A stretch of DNA of 64,000 nt from Allium sativum (Eukaryota > Streptophyta > Magnoliopsida > Asparagales > Amaryllidaceae), in NCBI GenBank assembly GCA_030737875.1, contig CM060909.1, positions 30,339,659-30,403,658 on the forward strand. The letters are read 5' to 3'. Below the pieces are notes generated by a model. It searched no databases. It was given only the letters and a program-made list of their open reading frames with translations, and was not told the DNA's origin. Shown here one piece after another: positions 11,506 through 22,123 of the stretch. Numbering within the stretch: the stretch's first letter is position 1; each line of letters begins with the position of its first letter. Position numbers and translations under genes: made by a program.

Positions 11506-12834
11506 GGTTGAAAGGCCGAATATGTGTGCCAAATATTCTGATCGCCGTAGAAAGTATTAGATGAATGTCACAAAGCCAAGCTTAGTATCCATCCAGGGGT
11601 GAGCAAAATGTATAATGACATCAAACGCACTTTCTGGTGGAAATCTATGAAAAGGGACATTTCTTTATATGTTAGCCGGTGTTCTACTTGTCAACAAGTC
11701 AAAAGCGATCAGGAGAAGCTCGCTGGATTGTTGCAACCTTTGGAAATTCCAGGTGGAAAGTGGGAACAGATTTCTATGAATTTCATAGATGGTTTGCCAA
11801 GAACTAGGAAAGGAAATGACAGTATTTGGGTGATCGTAAATCGTTTCACGAAGACCGCCCATTTCATACTTGTCAAATCGAATAGAACTGCTCAGAGTCT
11901 GGCACATATTTATTTCAAAGAAATTGTTAGACTGCACAGAGTTCCCATGAGCATTGTTATTGATCATGACCTTATTTTTTCTAGTAAATTCTGGGAAGCA
12001 TTCCAAGAAGAATTGGGAACGAAACTGAACTTGAGCACCGCATATCATCCTCAAACCGATGGTCAAACAGAGAGGGCGAACCGTATTCTTGAAGATTTAT
12101 TGCGGGCTTGTGTTATTGATTTTTGCGGGTCATGGGAAGACCATTTGCATTTGGCCGAGTTCTCATACAACAACAGCTACCAAGCGAGACTGACAATGTC
12201 ACCATTCGAAGCATTATATGATAGACCGTGCCAGTCTCCTGCTTGTTGGGTAGAACCTGGTAATAGACTGGTATTGGGACTTGATATGATTCGCGAAGCT
12301 GTGGACAAAGTCAATTTTGTTAAGAAACGATTACTAGCCGCTCAAAGCCGACAGAAAAGCTATGCAGATAAGAGAAGAAGAGATATATCATTTGCTGTTG
12401 GCGACCACGTGTATTTGAAGGTATTTCCGATGAGAGGAGTAATCCGATTCGGTAAAACAGGGAAATTGGCACCCAAATTTATTGGTCCATTTCCTATTCT
12501 GGAACGGGTTGGAACTCTCGCTAATAAGGTTCAATTACCTGATTGGTTGCCTGGAGTGCATAATGTGTTTCATGTATCTGAACTTCGAAAGCATGTTCAT
12601 GATCCAGACTTGATCGTGGAAGAAGTAGCGCAATGGGATATAGAAATTACTCCAAAATTGGTTGTGAGAAGAGAGCCGCTAAAGATTATTGGCAAAGAAA
12701 CCAAAGAACCGAGGAACAAGAAGGTTCACTTAGTCAAAGTGCAATGGAGTGGAGATCCGCGAGATTGTACTTGGGAAACAGAGGAAAGCATTAAGAAAGC
12801 CTATCCTAAGTGCAGGGTGGATATCTCTGATTGA
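11506..12834 (+). pseudogene. Integrase with C-terminal chromodomain of element A
   Basis: The N-terminal zinc region (HKAKLSIHPG, then CSTCQQVK) lies partly in the frameshifted start. Counting from the ATG at 11,599, the core has Asn61 where the first catalytic Asp belongs (SMNFIDGLP; codon at 11,779), then Asp122 and Glu158 at proper DD35E spacing. A GPF/Y-type module follows (KLAPKFIGPFPILERVG), then HNVFHVSELRKHV and the chromodomain-like tail LVKVQWSGDPRDCTWETEES. The chromodomain would steer insertion to heterochromatin. D61N alone should abolish catalysis. Confidence 0.9.
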
Positions 12835-13519
12835 CTCTGGTGCAAGGTACATTTACCATACTTTGCATTACCATTTTGTTCTCTACTTTGCTGTTATTTT
12901 CTTTTCATGCATGTAAACTTTTTAATTATATAGTCTGAATGTTTTCAAAAGAGTATATGAATTATTTGGTATATTTTTGAAAAGTTAAAAACAAATTGAT
13001 TTTTGGTTGCGTTGTGTGATTGTAGATTTGATTAATTAAATTATTAGAATGATAGTTAATTTAATCAATAAGAAAATGAAGTTAAATATATGCAAGTGAA
13101 TCAAGTATTGAACAGAATTAAAAATAAATAGGAATATATACATGTGCATTTTATATGTGTGAACAGGTTATGGATAAACTGCTAAGCGGAGAAATGAAAT
13201 TGTTTGCCCGACAAATAGGTACATGTTTATTGTATTTCTTGGGATTTGATGATTTTATGAGCCGATTGGCTAGCCGCTTGGTTTTTTCTTTTTCTATTGG
13301 ATTGGTGAGGGCCATGGGAGGCTATTTGAAATATCCGAAGCTCCCCGTATAAAGGAGGTTATGGAGAAATTTTTCGAAAATTTAGGGTATTAGCCAAATT
13401 TTTGAAGAATTTGAAAATTCTTAGAAATTAAAAAGTTGGAGAATGGAAGCCAGAAGGAAAGTTGAGTTGGTAAATTAAACCACATTCGACTTCATTCCTT
13501 TTCGAGGACGAAAAGTTTT
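12835..13519 (+). other. Post-pol internal region of element A
   Basis: About 680 bp of non-coding sequence lies between the pol stop and the polypurine tract. The part at about 13,040-13,420 is clearly homologous to sequence inside LTR A' (34,440-34,805, inverted), sharing CCCGACAAATAGGTACA, TTGGCTAGCCGCTTGG and GGAGGTTATGG. No protein-family signal is visible in its short ORFs. Confidence 0.6.
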
Positions 13520-13532
13520 AAGTGGGGGAGAT
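13520..13532 (+). other. Polypurine tract of element A
   Basis: AAGTGGGGGAGAT lies immediately before the TGTAACAACC start of the 3' LTR. It is the plus-strand primer for reverse transcription. Confidence 0.85.
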
Positions 13533-15079
13533 TGTAACAACCCGGAAAATCTGAGGCAGTTTAAAATTTTTAATTTGGCTATTTTATTGGATTTTAGATA
13601 TTTAAAATAAATTATTTTAAATAATAACGACGAAAAGTAGTTTAAATCGATGTTTGAAAATAAATATAATTATTTTAAATTATAAATAGGGCCTAAAATG
13701 GCGCGGCATTTTCAAAATTTCAATTCAAACTTTGACTAACTGTACCGGGTGCAAAATAAAACGGATTTTAGTGAAACCAATAATATTTAAATTTTTAGTG
13801 AATATATTTCTAACGAATCTGAAAAATCGAAGTTTCATAGCGGAAATCAAAAGTTATGGCCAAATGAATTTTCAGAAAGGTCGCTATAGAGAATATATAG
13901 CCCGTGGAAATAGATATTTTGCAAACAACCTCAGAATTCGACGAAACCACTTTTGTTAGATCCGGGATGTTAAATTATTGCTAGGTTTCAAATTTCATAA
14001 TTATTGAAGCTAATATGTGAGCGTGGAAAAAGAAAACGTGTTTGGTCGATTTTTGTTAAATTGGATCGACCAGAAAATGGCCATTTTTCAAACGGTCTCA
14101 AAATTCGACGAAACTAGTTTTGTTGGGACCGTAGCATCAAAACATAACTAGATTTATTTTTCTGGAATTTTTCGAATCAGTTTGTGGCCCTGGCAAATTG
14201 AAATGTACGTTCAAATCGAATATTGAATTTTTTTAATTTTAATTTGATGAAAAACTGACTGAAACAGTCGAGTAGGCCTACGAAACATATCCCATTGTGT
14301 TCGGAATGGGGGTATTTAACTAGGGACGACAGTCGTTGGGTTTGGATTGGAGTTCGTATGAGATAAGGGGTATTTATGAATTTTTAAAAATATATAAATA
14401 AAAGAAAAAATCTCATTGGCTAGTCAATCTTCTCTCTCCCCGATTGAGCTCTCGACGCACGGCGATAGAAGCTTCAAACCTTCTCTCCTCCATTCCTCCT
14501 CCTACATGCAAAATTAAATATAGGTCCTTTGGAACTTTTTGAAGCTCTCATCACCTTCTTCAAATTCATATAAGGATTGAATTTTTTTGTGGCCTGAATC
14601 TCGAGAATCACACCCGGGAACTCGTCGCGTTTGGAGCTCCGCCGTGACTCCTGGTGGCCGTCGATCTGAGGGTAGGTCCCAGCGCCGAGAAGCTCTTTCC
14701 AGCCTCTACGACGCAGCGCAACCTGATTCTGTCCTCGAGCAACGGATTGAGCTAAAATCCGAGACCTAGTTTTGAAGGTCGAGCGCAGGTAACGGCTGTG
14801 CTTTAAATAAATTGTTTTCCACATTCTAAAACCATCGCAAATCATGATTAGCTTCAAAAAATCATATATTTTTGCTATGTGGTCTAACTCAGTGAAACAA
14901 GAGATAGTGGACTCATGGGGACGTCTTCTACATTCTAGAAGAGACCGCATATTTTTCTGAGCCTTCTACAATTTTTGGTGGAGTGGAACCCAATGTGAGA
15001 TTTCTAATTCATAAAAAATTTGGAAAACAACGATGTCTAAATTATATAGTCGAAGTATGAGTTACATAAGCATTGTACA
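13533..15079 (+). repeat. 3' LTR of element A, first part
   Basis: Matches 3,332 to about 4,876 of the 5' LTR, including the U3 block (14,286-14,313), TATA box (14,391-14,401) and GC-richer leader. It is broken by insertion of element E and resumes at 26,624, with GTACA (15,075-15,079) duplicated at 26,619-26,623. Confidence 0.9.
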
Positions 15080-16209
15080 TGAAACACCCCACCTCCGTTA
15101 GGGTCACTCTCAAAAGGAATGCCCTAATTTTGGTGGAGGTTTATAAGTACAAGTCACAGATATACAAGACAGATATAAGAACACATATTTGTAAACAGCG
15201 GAAGAACAACAAACTTTATTTCATAAAGTCAAATACGTGTTACAACAACATCCTTTCCAAAAACATGACATAACACTTTCATAATCTGTCTTGAGTACAT
15301 CATTTAAAGAAGCATAAATAAAACATAGATAAACTGCAAAAGCCCCATAGTGGATTGTCCAAAGCCATAGTTCAAAACAAGAAAGTCCAAGCAATACATT
15401 TCTCTTCTTCAAGCTGGATGTTGAGGTTGGTCAAGCTGCTGTGTTCCCTCCCTGAGGACCTGGGGGGGGGGGGGAAACGGAAGAAAGAAGACGAAAGAAA
15501 AGTAGAGTCAGACATAAAGCCTGAGTAAGTCTAGTACTATTTTGTCTATGAATAAAGAACTGGGTGTGATAAGTATAAACAAGAAGTGGGCATGCACTAT
15601 AAACTTGGTTAAGTTGTCTAGGGTCGAATATACTATCGTACCCCATGTTGATCTCTGAACCCATATAAACTAGTTTCCCACTGGCACCCCATAATCAGGG
15701 TGATGTGATCCATTCAATGATGATCGGCTCCTACTCGCATAGTTACATGTGTCTCACGGCCCCCGATGTTGTAGTTACCTATGCTGGTCCCACCATGGGG
15801 TGTATCAAGTCCCATAGTGGCAACCCGACACAACCTTAGAGTGCACAGGTATGCTACTGGTGTCCAGTGCCTTATTTTTCTGCGCCGGAGTGTGTGCACG
15901 CCCGCACTCCGTTAGAACCTACACTGCTACACCACCGCCGTCGCTTTGACCTCTTATAATCAGCCCAGTAATCGTGCCCCACCCTGCCTAGTTTCAGGGT
16001 ATCCTGATACACCTTTTAGGGTTACTGCTGAAAAGGGTCCCCCGTTACTAGGTTTTCTATCTCTAGCCAACATGCTAAGTTGGTTAAGTGTTTCCCTAAC
16101 CTAACCCCACCAGTCCGTTTAGTTTAGCATGTTCCATTTTGATTAAGTCTTTAGTTCACTTAATCCTAACAATCCTGACTCAGCCTTAATTGTCTTATTA
16201 AGGCCCTGA

Positions 16210-16407
16210 CCTCTCACATTAGACAGGTATTGTTGTGGCTGCCTGTTGCCGGTTGGTTCCGGGCAGTCTTACGCCACAACTCAGTCTAACCTCGGGTCCT
16301 TATTGGGCTCCATGTTTAACCTCCCACATTGGATAGGTATTGTTGTGACTACTGGACAGCCGGGCGGTTCCGGGCAGGTTTACATCACAACTCAATCCAA
16401 CCTCGGG
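16210..16407 (-). repeat. Diverged direct duplication inside LTR E
   Basis: Two units of about 88 bp (16,210-16,296 and 16,320-16,407) share AGGTATTGTTGTG, GGTTCCGGGCAG, CACAACTCA and AACCTCGGG. By eye they are about 75% similar. The other LTR carries the same pair near 24,522-24,720. Confidence 0.6.
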
Positions 16408-17784
16408 TTAAACACATCGTATGTTCTACATTTACATATTTTGTCATTCCTCTTTATTTCTTATATGTAAATATTTGCGGCCCATTATTAAGTTAATGGT
16501 GTAAAGGTTACACCAATCATGGGCCCAACCCATACTTGAACTTGGGCCCTTCTATTTTATATTTTCATTCATTAATAATTTTTAACCCAACGTTATTTTC
16601 CCCCGTTTTACACGTCCGTTTATATATATTGGGCTTAGCCTTTTAAAGCCCAATTTAGCCATGCGAAAAGGGGAGGCTTATGGCGTGATTACATACACGA
16701 AAAAAAAGGGAAGGTGAGCGTATGAACTTGCAATATGACGTTGGGAATACAAAATAGAAACTGGTGTACTTGCATAGTGGTGACATATACTTTGGTCATA
16801 AAACATAGGTGACATGAATCAAAGCATGTAAACTTGTAATTGAGATATCATTATTGACACATGAACCTATATTTTTATTTTGGCATAATGTCAAACATAA
16901 GCATGGCATAAATATTTCTAGCATAAGCATAGCATAATGTCAAACATAAACATGGCATAAATACTTCTAGCATAAACATGGCATAAATATTTCTAACATG
17001 AAATCATGATTCTTACTTTAGTCATGTAAACTTACAAAAGGGACTTTTTGAACCTAACCTAGCCATGTACCACATATGTCATCATATAATTCTTGTAAAC
17101 AAGATAGACTTAATCATGGATTTTAATTATGCCAAATATCATTCATAGCCTAGCCATATTCATAAGTTTGCAAATAGGTTTTCTAGTACAAAAGCATGGC
17201 TTAATACATGATGCCAAATTCTCAACATAATTTCCTATGGATTATAATAACCAAACTTGTTCTAATTACTTACAAAATGATTCATGCACAAAAATATACA
17301 TCATGATGGCATAGTAGCAAAAACCCAAACTTGCATAAATTTAAATCAACTACATACATGTAGCTTCAACATGGATTACATAATTTGCGAAATATTCCAA
17401 ACGTATACTTGCATAGAACTACCGCATGTAGTTCTTTATAACATGAATAACATAATTCAAGAATATCCAAACGTATATAATATTTCAAATTGATAAGAAC
17501 GCACAAATATGAATAACTTTATTGCCATAATTCAAGCATACAAACCAACACAATTGTTTATTCATACCAAAGTAATACTCTACTTACAATGGTTTGATGA
17601 ATTCTCTAGTTTAGGGATTGAAGATGCAAATTCCTTTGTTGAATTGATTTGATTTAGGTCTCTTTAAGCTTTTAATTTTCCTCCTAATCCTCTCTCTAGT
17701 TGGCGGCTACTCTTAGTCGTTCCTCAGCAACATGGCGGCTATGTTCTTAATTTTGAATGAATAGATTAGGGTTTAGTCCAGGGT

Positions 17785-17794
17785 TATTTATATA
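17785..17794 (-). promoter_or_regulatory. TATA box in the 3' LTR of E
   Basis: The minus strand reads TATATAAATA. The matching site in the 5' LTR, which would drive the element, is 26,100-26,107 and reads TATATAAACA because of one substitution. Confidence 0.5.
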
Positions 17795-17960
17795 GAGGTT
17801 AGGAACTGATTAGGACCATTGATGTTGCTTGGATTGATCGTAGCCATTCATTCGATAGAGAGACCAATTAAAACTTGCCACCTAGCCCTAGTGACAAAGC
17901 AGACCACAGAAAATCGGCCAAACACAGACCTGGCCAGCCAGGTTGGCTGGGCTCGACCAG

Positions 17961-18033
17961 GTCGACACCCCTGTCGACAGGGCTGTCGACAGCCCTGTCG
18001 ACATGGGTAGCCCAGGTCGACAGCCCAGTCGAC
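17961..18033. repeat. Array of GTCGAC palindromes at 12-bp period in LTR E
   Basis: GTCGAC starts at 17,961, 17,973, 17,985, 17,997, 18,016 and 18,028. The first four are spaced exactly 12 bp within a CCCTGTCGACAGGG context that is itself palindromic. It lies upstream (U3 side) of the TATA box on the minus strand. The other LTR keeps it at 26,274-26,346 with one site changed to GTCGAT. Confidence 0.75.
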
Positions 18034-18305
18034 CTGGGTGGCCTGGGCGGGTGTTTATCCGCCCTGGCCCATTGGGCCCGATTTTTAATTATTTTATTCT
18101 GTTTGAATTTTAAACTTGATTCTCAAACTTCCGAAGGCCATATCTTCTTCATACGGACTCCGTTTTTCGAAAACTCGGACTCTATTTCGCGTATTTTTCC
18201 GAGACGAACGCAATGGCATATCCCGTTTCCCTTGGTTCTTTGATTTCAAATTAATTATACTTTAATTTTTTAATTTCACAGTTATAGAATTTTCGGGGTG
18301 TTACA

Positions 18306-18325
18306 TTCTCCCCCACTTAAAAGGA
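18306..18325 (-). other. Polypurine tract of element E
   Basis: The minus strand reads AAGTGGGGGAGAA just before the TGTAACACCCC start of the 3' LTR. Confidence 0.85.
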
Positions 18326-18815
18326 TTTCGTCCCCGAAATCTTCAAGTTAGGAGGAATGTATATCCTAACATCCAATCATCCATCTACTCATCCATCAAA
18401 CACGAGCATCCATTGTCCTTAAAAGACTTCTAATGCTTCATGATCATATGCGAAGTGTGTGTGTACATGTACTTATCTAATGCAAAATCAGGCGGTCTAC
18501 TGATTCAGTTGACCTCCTTAATGCGAATTATGTAAGTGCCATGAATCCATTATGTATGCAAATTTTCCTATTCATGATTCTACATGAGTGCACAATCATT
18601 CAGTACAAATGCAGCATCCACATGACAACACATTAGAGTTCAACCATATACGAATGCAAACATATATGCATATGCAATATGAAGTGACTGAGCCGATCTA
18701 AAACCTAGATTGTGTGTGTATATGCAACCACGAGCAACCACTAGCAATCACTTGCAACCACTTGCAACCATCATCCATAACATGTTTCAACTACATGTTT
18801 TCATCCAAAAAGATT
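18326..18815 (-). other. Post-pol untranslated region of element E
   Basis: About 490 bp between the pol stop and the polypurine tract. The only structure seen is a short imperfect repeat of CAACCACnTGCAA type at about 18,724-18,772. I see no gene. Confidence 0.5.
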
Positions 18816-20630
18816 CTATCTAAAAGATACGGTCGAGGAAATATACCTAAAAAGATAGATAAAAGCGCAACTTAAGGAAAAAGGAAAGATCAAGGATGTA
18901 CCCTCGAACAGAAAAGGGTAGGCAGTACGTATTCTAGCTTCAGTTTCCCAAGTCGCGTCTCCCTCGGCGTCGCTCCACTGAACTTTGACGAGCTTGACTT
19001 CGCGGTTGCGTAGCTTCTTCACTTCTGTTCCTAAGATGTGGGTTGGAACTTTTCTTATGGTCGCTTCGCGTTCCACTTCGGCCTCTTCGAGTATATTTGG
19101 CTCTACCACTTCAGCAGACTCATGCAGACATTTTCGGAGATGTGAAACGTGAAATACGTTGTGGACTCCAGCCAACTTCTCGGGTAGCTCTAATCTATAG
19201 GCCATTTTCCCAATTTTCTCGATGATAGGGAATGGCCCTACAAACCTTGGTGCTAGCTTTCCTGTGGTTCCAAAACGAACAACGTTCCTTAGCGGTGATA
19301 CCTTGAGAAAAACTCTGTCTCCAACCTCAAATTCAAGGTCGGTCCTTCTCTTGTCGGCATAGGACTTTTGTCTGTCTTGGGCCGTCTTCATCCTTCTTCG
19401 TATTAAGTCTACTTTCTCTGAGGTCTCTCGGATCATATCTGGTCCAAGTATGAGCTTATCAGTAGACTCCCACCAACAAGTGGGCGATCGGCACGGTCTT
19501 CCATATAAAGCTTCGAAGGGCGCCATTCCGATGGTTGCTTGATAGCTGTTGTTGTAGGCAAATTCCACCAAAGGAAGGTGGTCTTCCCATGTCCCTCCGA
19601 AGTCAAGGACGCATAGTCTTAAGAGGTCTTCCAAAACTCTATTCACTCTCTCTGTTTGGCCGTCGGTTTGGGGATGATAGGCTGTGCTCAAGCATAACTG
19701 CGTTCCTACTGCTTCTTGCAGACTCCGCCAAAACTCACTAGTGAAGATGGGGTCTCGGTCACTAACAATGCTAGACGGTATTCCATGGAGTCGAACGATT
19801 TCTTTGAGGTAAAGTGATGCTAGGGATGAGGCAGTCCTTTTACTTTTGACAGGTAAAAAGTGGGCGCTTTTAGTAAGCCTATCCACTATTACCCAAATGC
19901 TAGTGTTGCCTCTCCTAGACCTAGGCAGCCCATCGATGAAGTCCATTGAGATGCTATCCCACTTCCACTGTGGGACCTCCAGAGGATGTAGTAGTCCGCC
20001 AGGCTTTTTCTGTTCCGCCTTAACCTGTTGGCACACCATACACTTAGAAACGAACTCTGCCACGTCCTTTTTCATGCCGTTCCAGAAGAAAGTCCTTTTT
20101 ATGTCTTTGTACATTTTATCCCCGCCTGGGTGTATCGTCATCTTGGAGTGATGTGCCTCCTCGAGAACCTTTTTCACTAAATCTTTTGCTTGTGGGACGC
20201 ATAGTCTTCCGTCTCGCCTTAGTAAACCTTTATCGTCAATGGAGTATCTGTTGAGGTGACTTGAAGTCTCACCCCTAATTAGCCTATCAATTATTTCCAC
20301 AAGCTGAGGGTCTTCGCGTTGTGCTGCCCCTACCGAATCCACCAAAGTTGGGCGCACTTCGAGAGATGCTAGCAAGCCTGGTACGAAATCGGAGGAAGGC
20401 CTAAAGTCGAAACTGGCTATAAACTCTAGGCTTTGTCTTTCAACAAACAACGGGCTTAGGGTCAATTTCTTTCGGCTCAACGCGTCTGCCACTACGTTGC
20501 CTTTGCCCGGAGTGTAGGAGATTTCGAAATCGTACGAGGCAAGAAACTCCATCCATCTTTGTTGCCTCAAGTTAAGATCTTTCTGCGAGAAAAGATATTT
20601 CAACGATAGTGTAAAGTTCGAACTTCTCAC
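18816..20630 (-). pseudogene. Element E: RNase H end, integrase and chromodomain (604-codon ORF)
   Basis: Longest open frame in the window. It starts within the RNase H tail (KYLFSQKDLNLRQQRW), passes [13 protein letters not shown], and holds a complete integrase: zinc ligands His160, His167, Cys197 and Cys200; catalytic Asp230 (SMDFIDGLP), Asp291 (VSDRDPIFTS) and Glu327 (QTDGQTERVN), giving DD35E spacing; GPF/Y-type module KLAPRFVGPFPIIEKIG; HNVFHVSHLRKCL; and chromodomain-like LVKVQWSDAEGDATWETEAR near residues 525-555. The enzyme would insert element DNA, guided to heterochromatin. The apparent ATG is an accident of an upstream indel: the true protein is a polyprotein product entering from RNase H. 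Confidence 0.9.
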
Positions 20631-20646
20631 CTAGGAGATAGTGTCG

Positions 20647-20925
20647 CTAAGACTTGAGTGCAAAGACGATGGCGGCTAAATCAAGATCGTGGGTCGGGTA
20701 GTTCTTTTCGTGTACCTTCAACTGCCTCCCGCCATAAGCTACTACCCTTCCTTCTTGCATTAAGACGGCGCCTAGCCCTGTCCCACATGCATCCGTATAA
20801 ACAGTGAACATCTTGCTCCCATCTGGCAGCGTTAAAACTGGGGCTGTTGTGAGAGCCCTTTTTAGTCGTTGGAAAGCAAACTCGCAATCCAAGTCCCAAT
20901 TGAACACTAGATTCTTCTTAGTCAA
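20647..20925 (-). pseudogene. Element E: RNase H region
   Basis: [23 protein letters not shown] (first catalytic Asp) is followed by [13 protein letters not shown] and [14 protein letters not shown]. The family normally has Glu in HDLELA, so the second catalytic residue is changed to Asp. A TAG follows at 20,647, where KIW(RHYL) would put Trp. Then [13 protein letters not shown] runs into a small deletion that removes the last catalytic Asp and shifts into the integrase frame. Confidence 0.85.
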
Positions 20926-20970
20926 TTTCGTGAGCGGAGCTGAGATTTTCGCAAAATCCCTTATGAACTT

Positions 20971-21468
20971 TCAATAGAAACCTGCTAGTCCTAGAAAGCT
21001 TCGAACCTCAGTTGCATTCCTTGGTGTCTTCCAATCTTGTACCGCCACTACCTTAACGGGGTCTACCGCTAACCCTTGTTTGGATACTATGTGCCCAAGG
21101 AACCTCACCTCTTCTCTCCAAAAGTGGCATTTGGAGAACTTGGCTTTTAGTTGATGGACTCGCAAAGTTTCCATGATTGCCCTTAAGTGCTGAGCATGTT
21201 CCTCTTCACTCTTTGAGAAGATAAGGATATCATCTACGAAGACCACTACGAATTTGTTGAGGAAATCTCTAAATACCCTACTCATCAGGTCCACGAAGTA
21301 AGCAGGTGCATTTGTCAAGCCGAAAGGCATGACAAGCCATTCAAAGAAGCCGTCTGGGGTTCTGAACGCCGTTTTAACGATGCTATCTTCAGCCACCCTT
21401 AGCTGATGAAAACCGGTTGCTAAATCGAGCTGGGAGAAAACAGACGCTCCTACAAGCTGGTCAAACAA
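20971..21468 (-). pseudogene. Element E: reverse transcriptase core
   Basis: 165 codons with [37 protein letters not shown], active-site [15 protein letters not shown], and thumb [18 protein letters not shown] through [13 protein letters not shown]. It ends at a TGA where the family reads Tyr-Arg-Lys-Phe, consistent with a CGA-to-TGA change. A one-base loss near 21,470 separates it from the preceding RT fingers. Confidence 0.88.
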
Positions 21469-22115
21469 ATCGTCAATTTAGGGAGCGGGTGCCTATTCTT
21501 TTTCGTTTGCTTGTTGAGCTCCCTATAGTCAACACATAGACGGAGTGAACCATCCGCCTTTGTAGCGAACACCACCGGAGCGCCCCATTCTGAAATGCTC
21601 CTCCTAATGAACCCCTTTTCTAGAAGCTCTTTAATCTGTTTACTGAGCTCTTTCCTTTCTCGTGGAGCCATATGTCTAACGGGCAACGCAACGGGCTTTG
21701 CATTATCTACAAGATATATGCGGAAGTCTATTTCCCGCTTCGGAGGTAAGCCCTTCACCTCTTCAAAGACATCCGGATATTCCCGGACCACTCTAACTGA
21801 TTTCAAATTTTCAACAGAGGCATCTAGCGATTCAAGATAACTAAGCATAACCGCATACGAGGGATTACAAGAAATTTCCAAAGTATTACCGAGTTGGGTT
21901 AGGAGCCTAACAACCCTTTTCTCACAATCAAGGATGGCCCCATTACTGGATAGCCAATCCATACCCAAAATCAAACCATAACCCGAAAAGCCCAAAACAA
22001 AGGCACTACATTGAAATTCTACACTTAGAATAGAAATTTTCAATCCCACACAGATCATAGACAAATGAGCTGGGCCCCCAATTGGGTTTGAAACAATTAA
22101 GGGGTCCTCTACCAT
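21450..22115 (-). pseudogene. Element E: protease end and RT fingers
   Basis: Begins downstream of the protease active site ([31 protein letters not shown]), then the linker [17 protein letters not shown] and the RT fingers [19 protein letters not shown] and [13 protein letters not shown]. It is one frame away from gag on one side (shift near 22,130) and from the RT core on the other (single-base loss near 21,470). Confidence 0.87.
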
Positions 22116-22123
22116 ACTAGTTT

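Larger units (their letters stand above)
8575..12834 (+). pseudogene. Gag-Pol polyprotein of element A, one frame with in-frame stops
   Basis: All coding pieces lie in the same frame from the ATG at 8,575 to TGA at 12,832-12,834, about 1,420 codons, the size expected for a chromoviral gag-pol. The order is Gag, CCHC knuckles, protease, RT, RNase H, integrase, chromodomain. In-frame stops are at 9,256 (TGA), 9,964 (TAA), 10,054 (TAA), 10,696 (TAG), 10,918 (TAG) and 11,215 (TAA). A stretch at about 11,490-11,565 is out of frame through two compensating indels. The two TAGs replace expected Trp codons, and several others fit C-to-T loss of Arg or Gln codons. The product cannot be made whole, so this copy is dead. 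Confidence 0.9.
15080..18305 (-). repeat. 3' LTR of element E
   Basis: 3,226 bp. It holds a poly-G run near 15,462, a diverged direct duplication (16,210-16,296 and 16,320-16,407), short GGCATAA-rich repeats (16,880-17,000), the TATA box (17,785-17,794) and a 12-bp-period GTCGAC array (17,961-18,033). Short ORFs recur identically in the other LTR only because the LTRs are copies of one another. Confidence 0.93.

Noticed and set aside
15073..18243. Repeated short ORFs in LTR E, identical near 23,390-26,556
   Set aside because: LTR duplicates without domains; Pro/Gly-poor chance frames, one through the GTCGAC array.
19043..20151. Plus-strand ORFs opposite E's integrase, and 22,199-22,700 opposite gag
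   Set aside because: Complements of real coding sequence.
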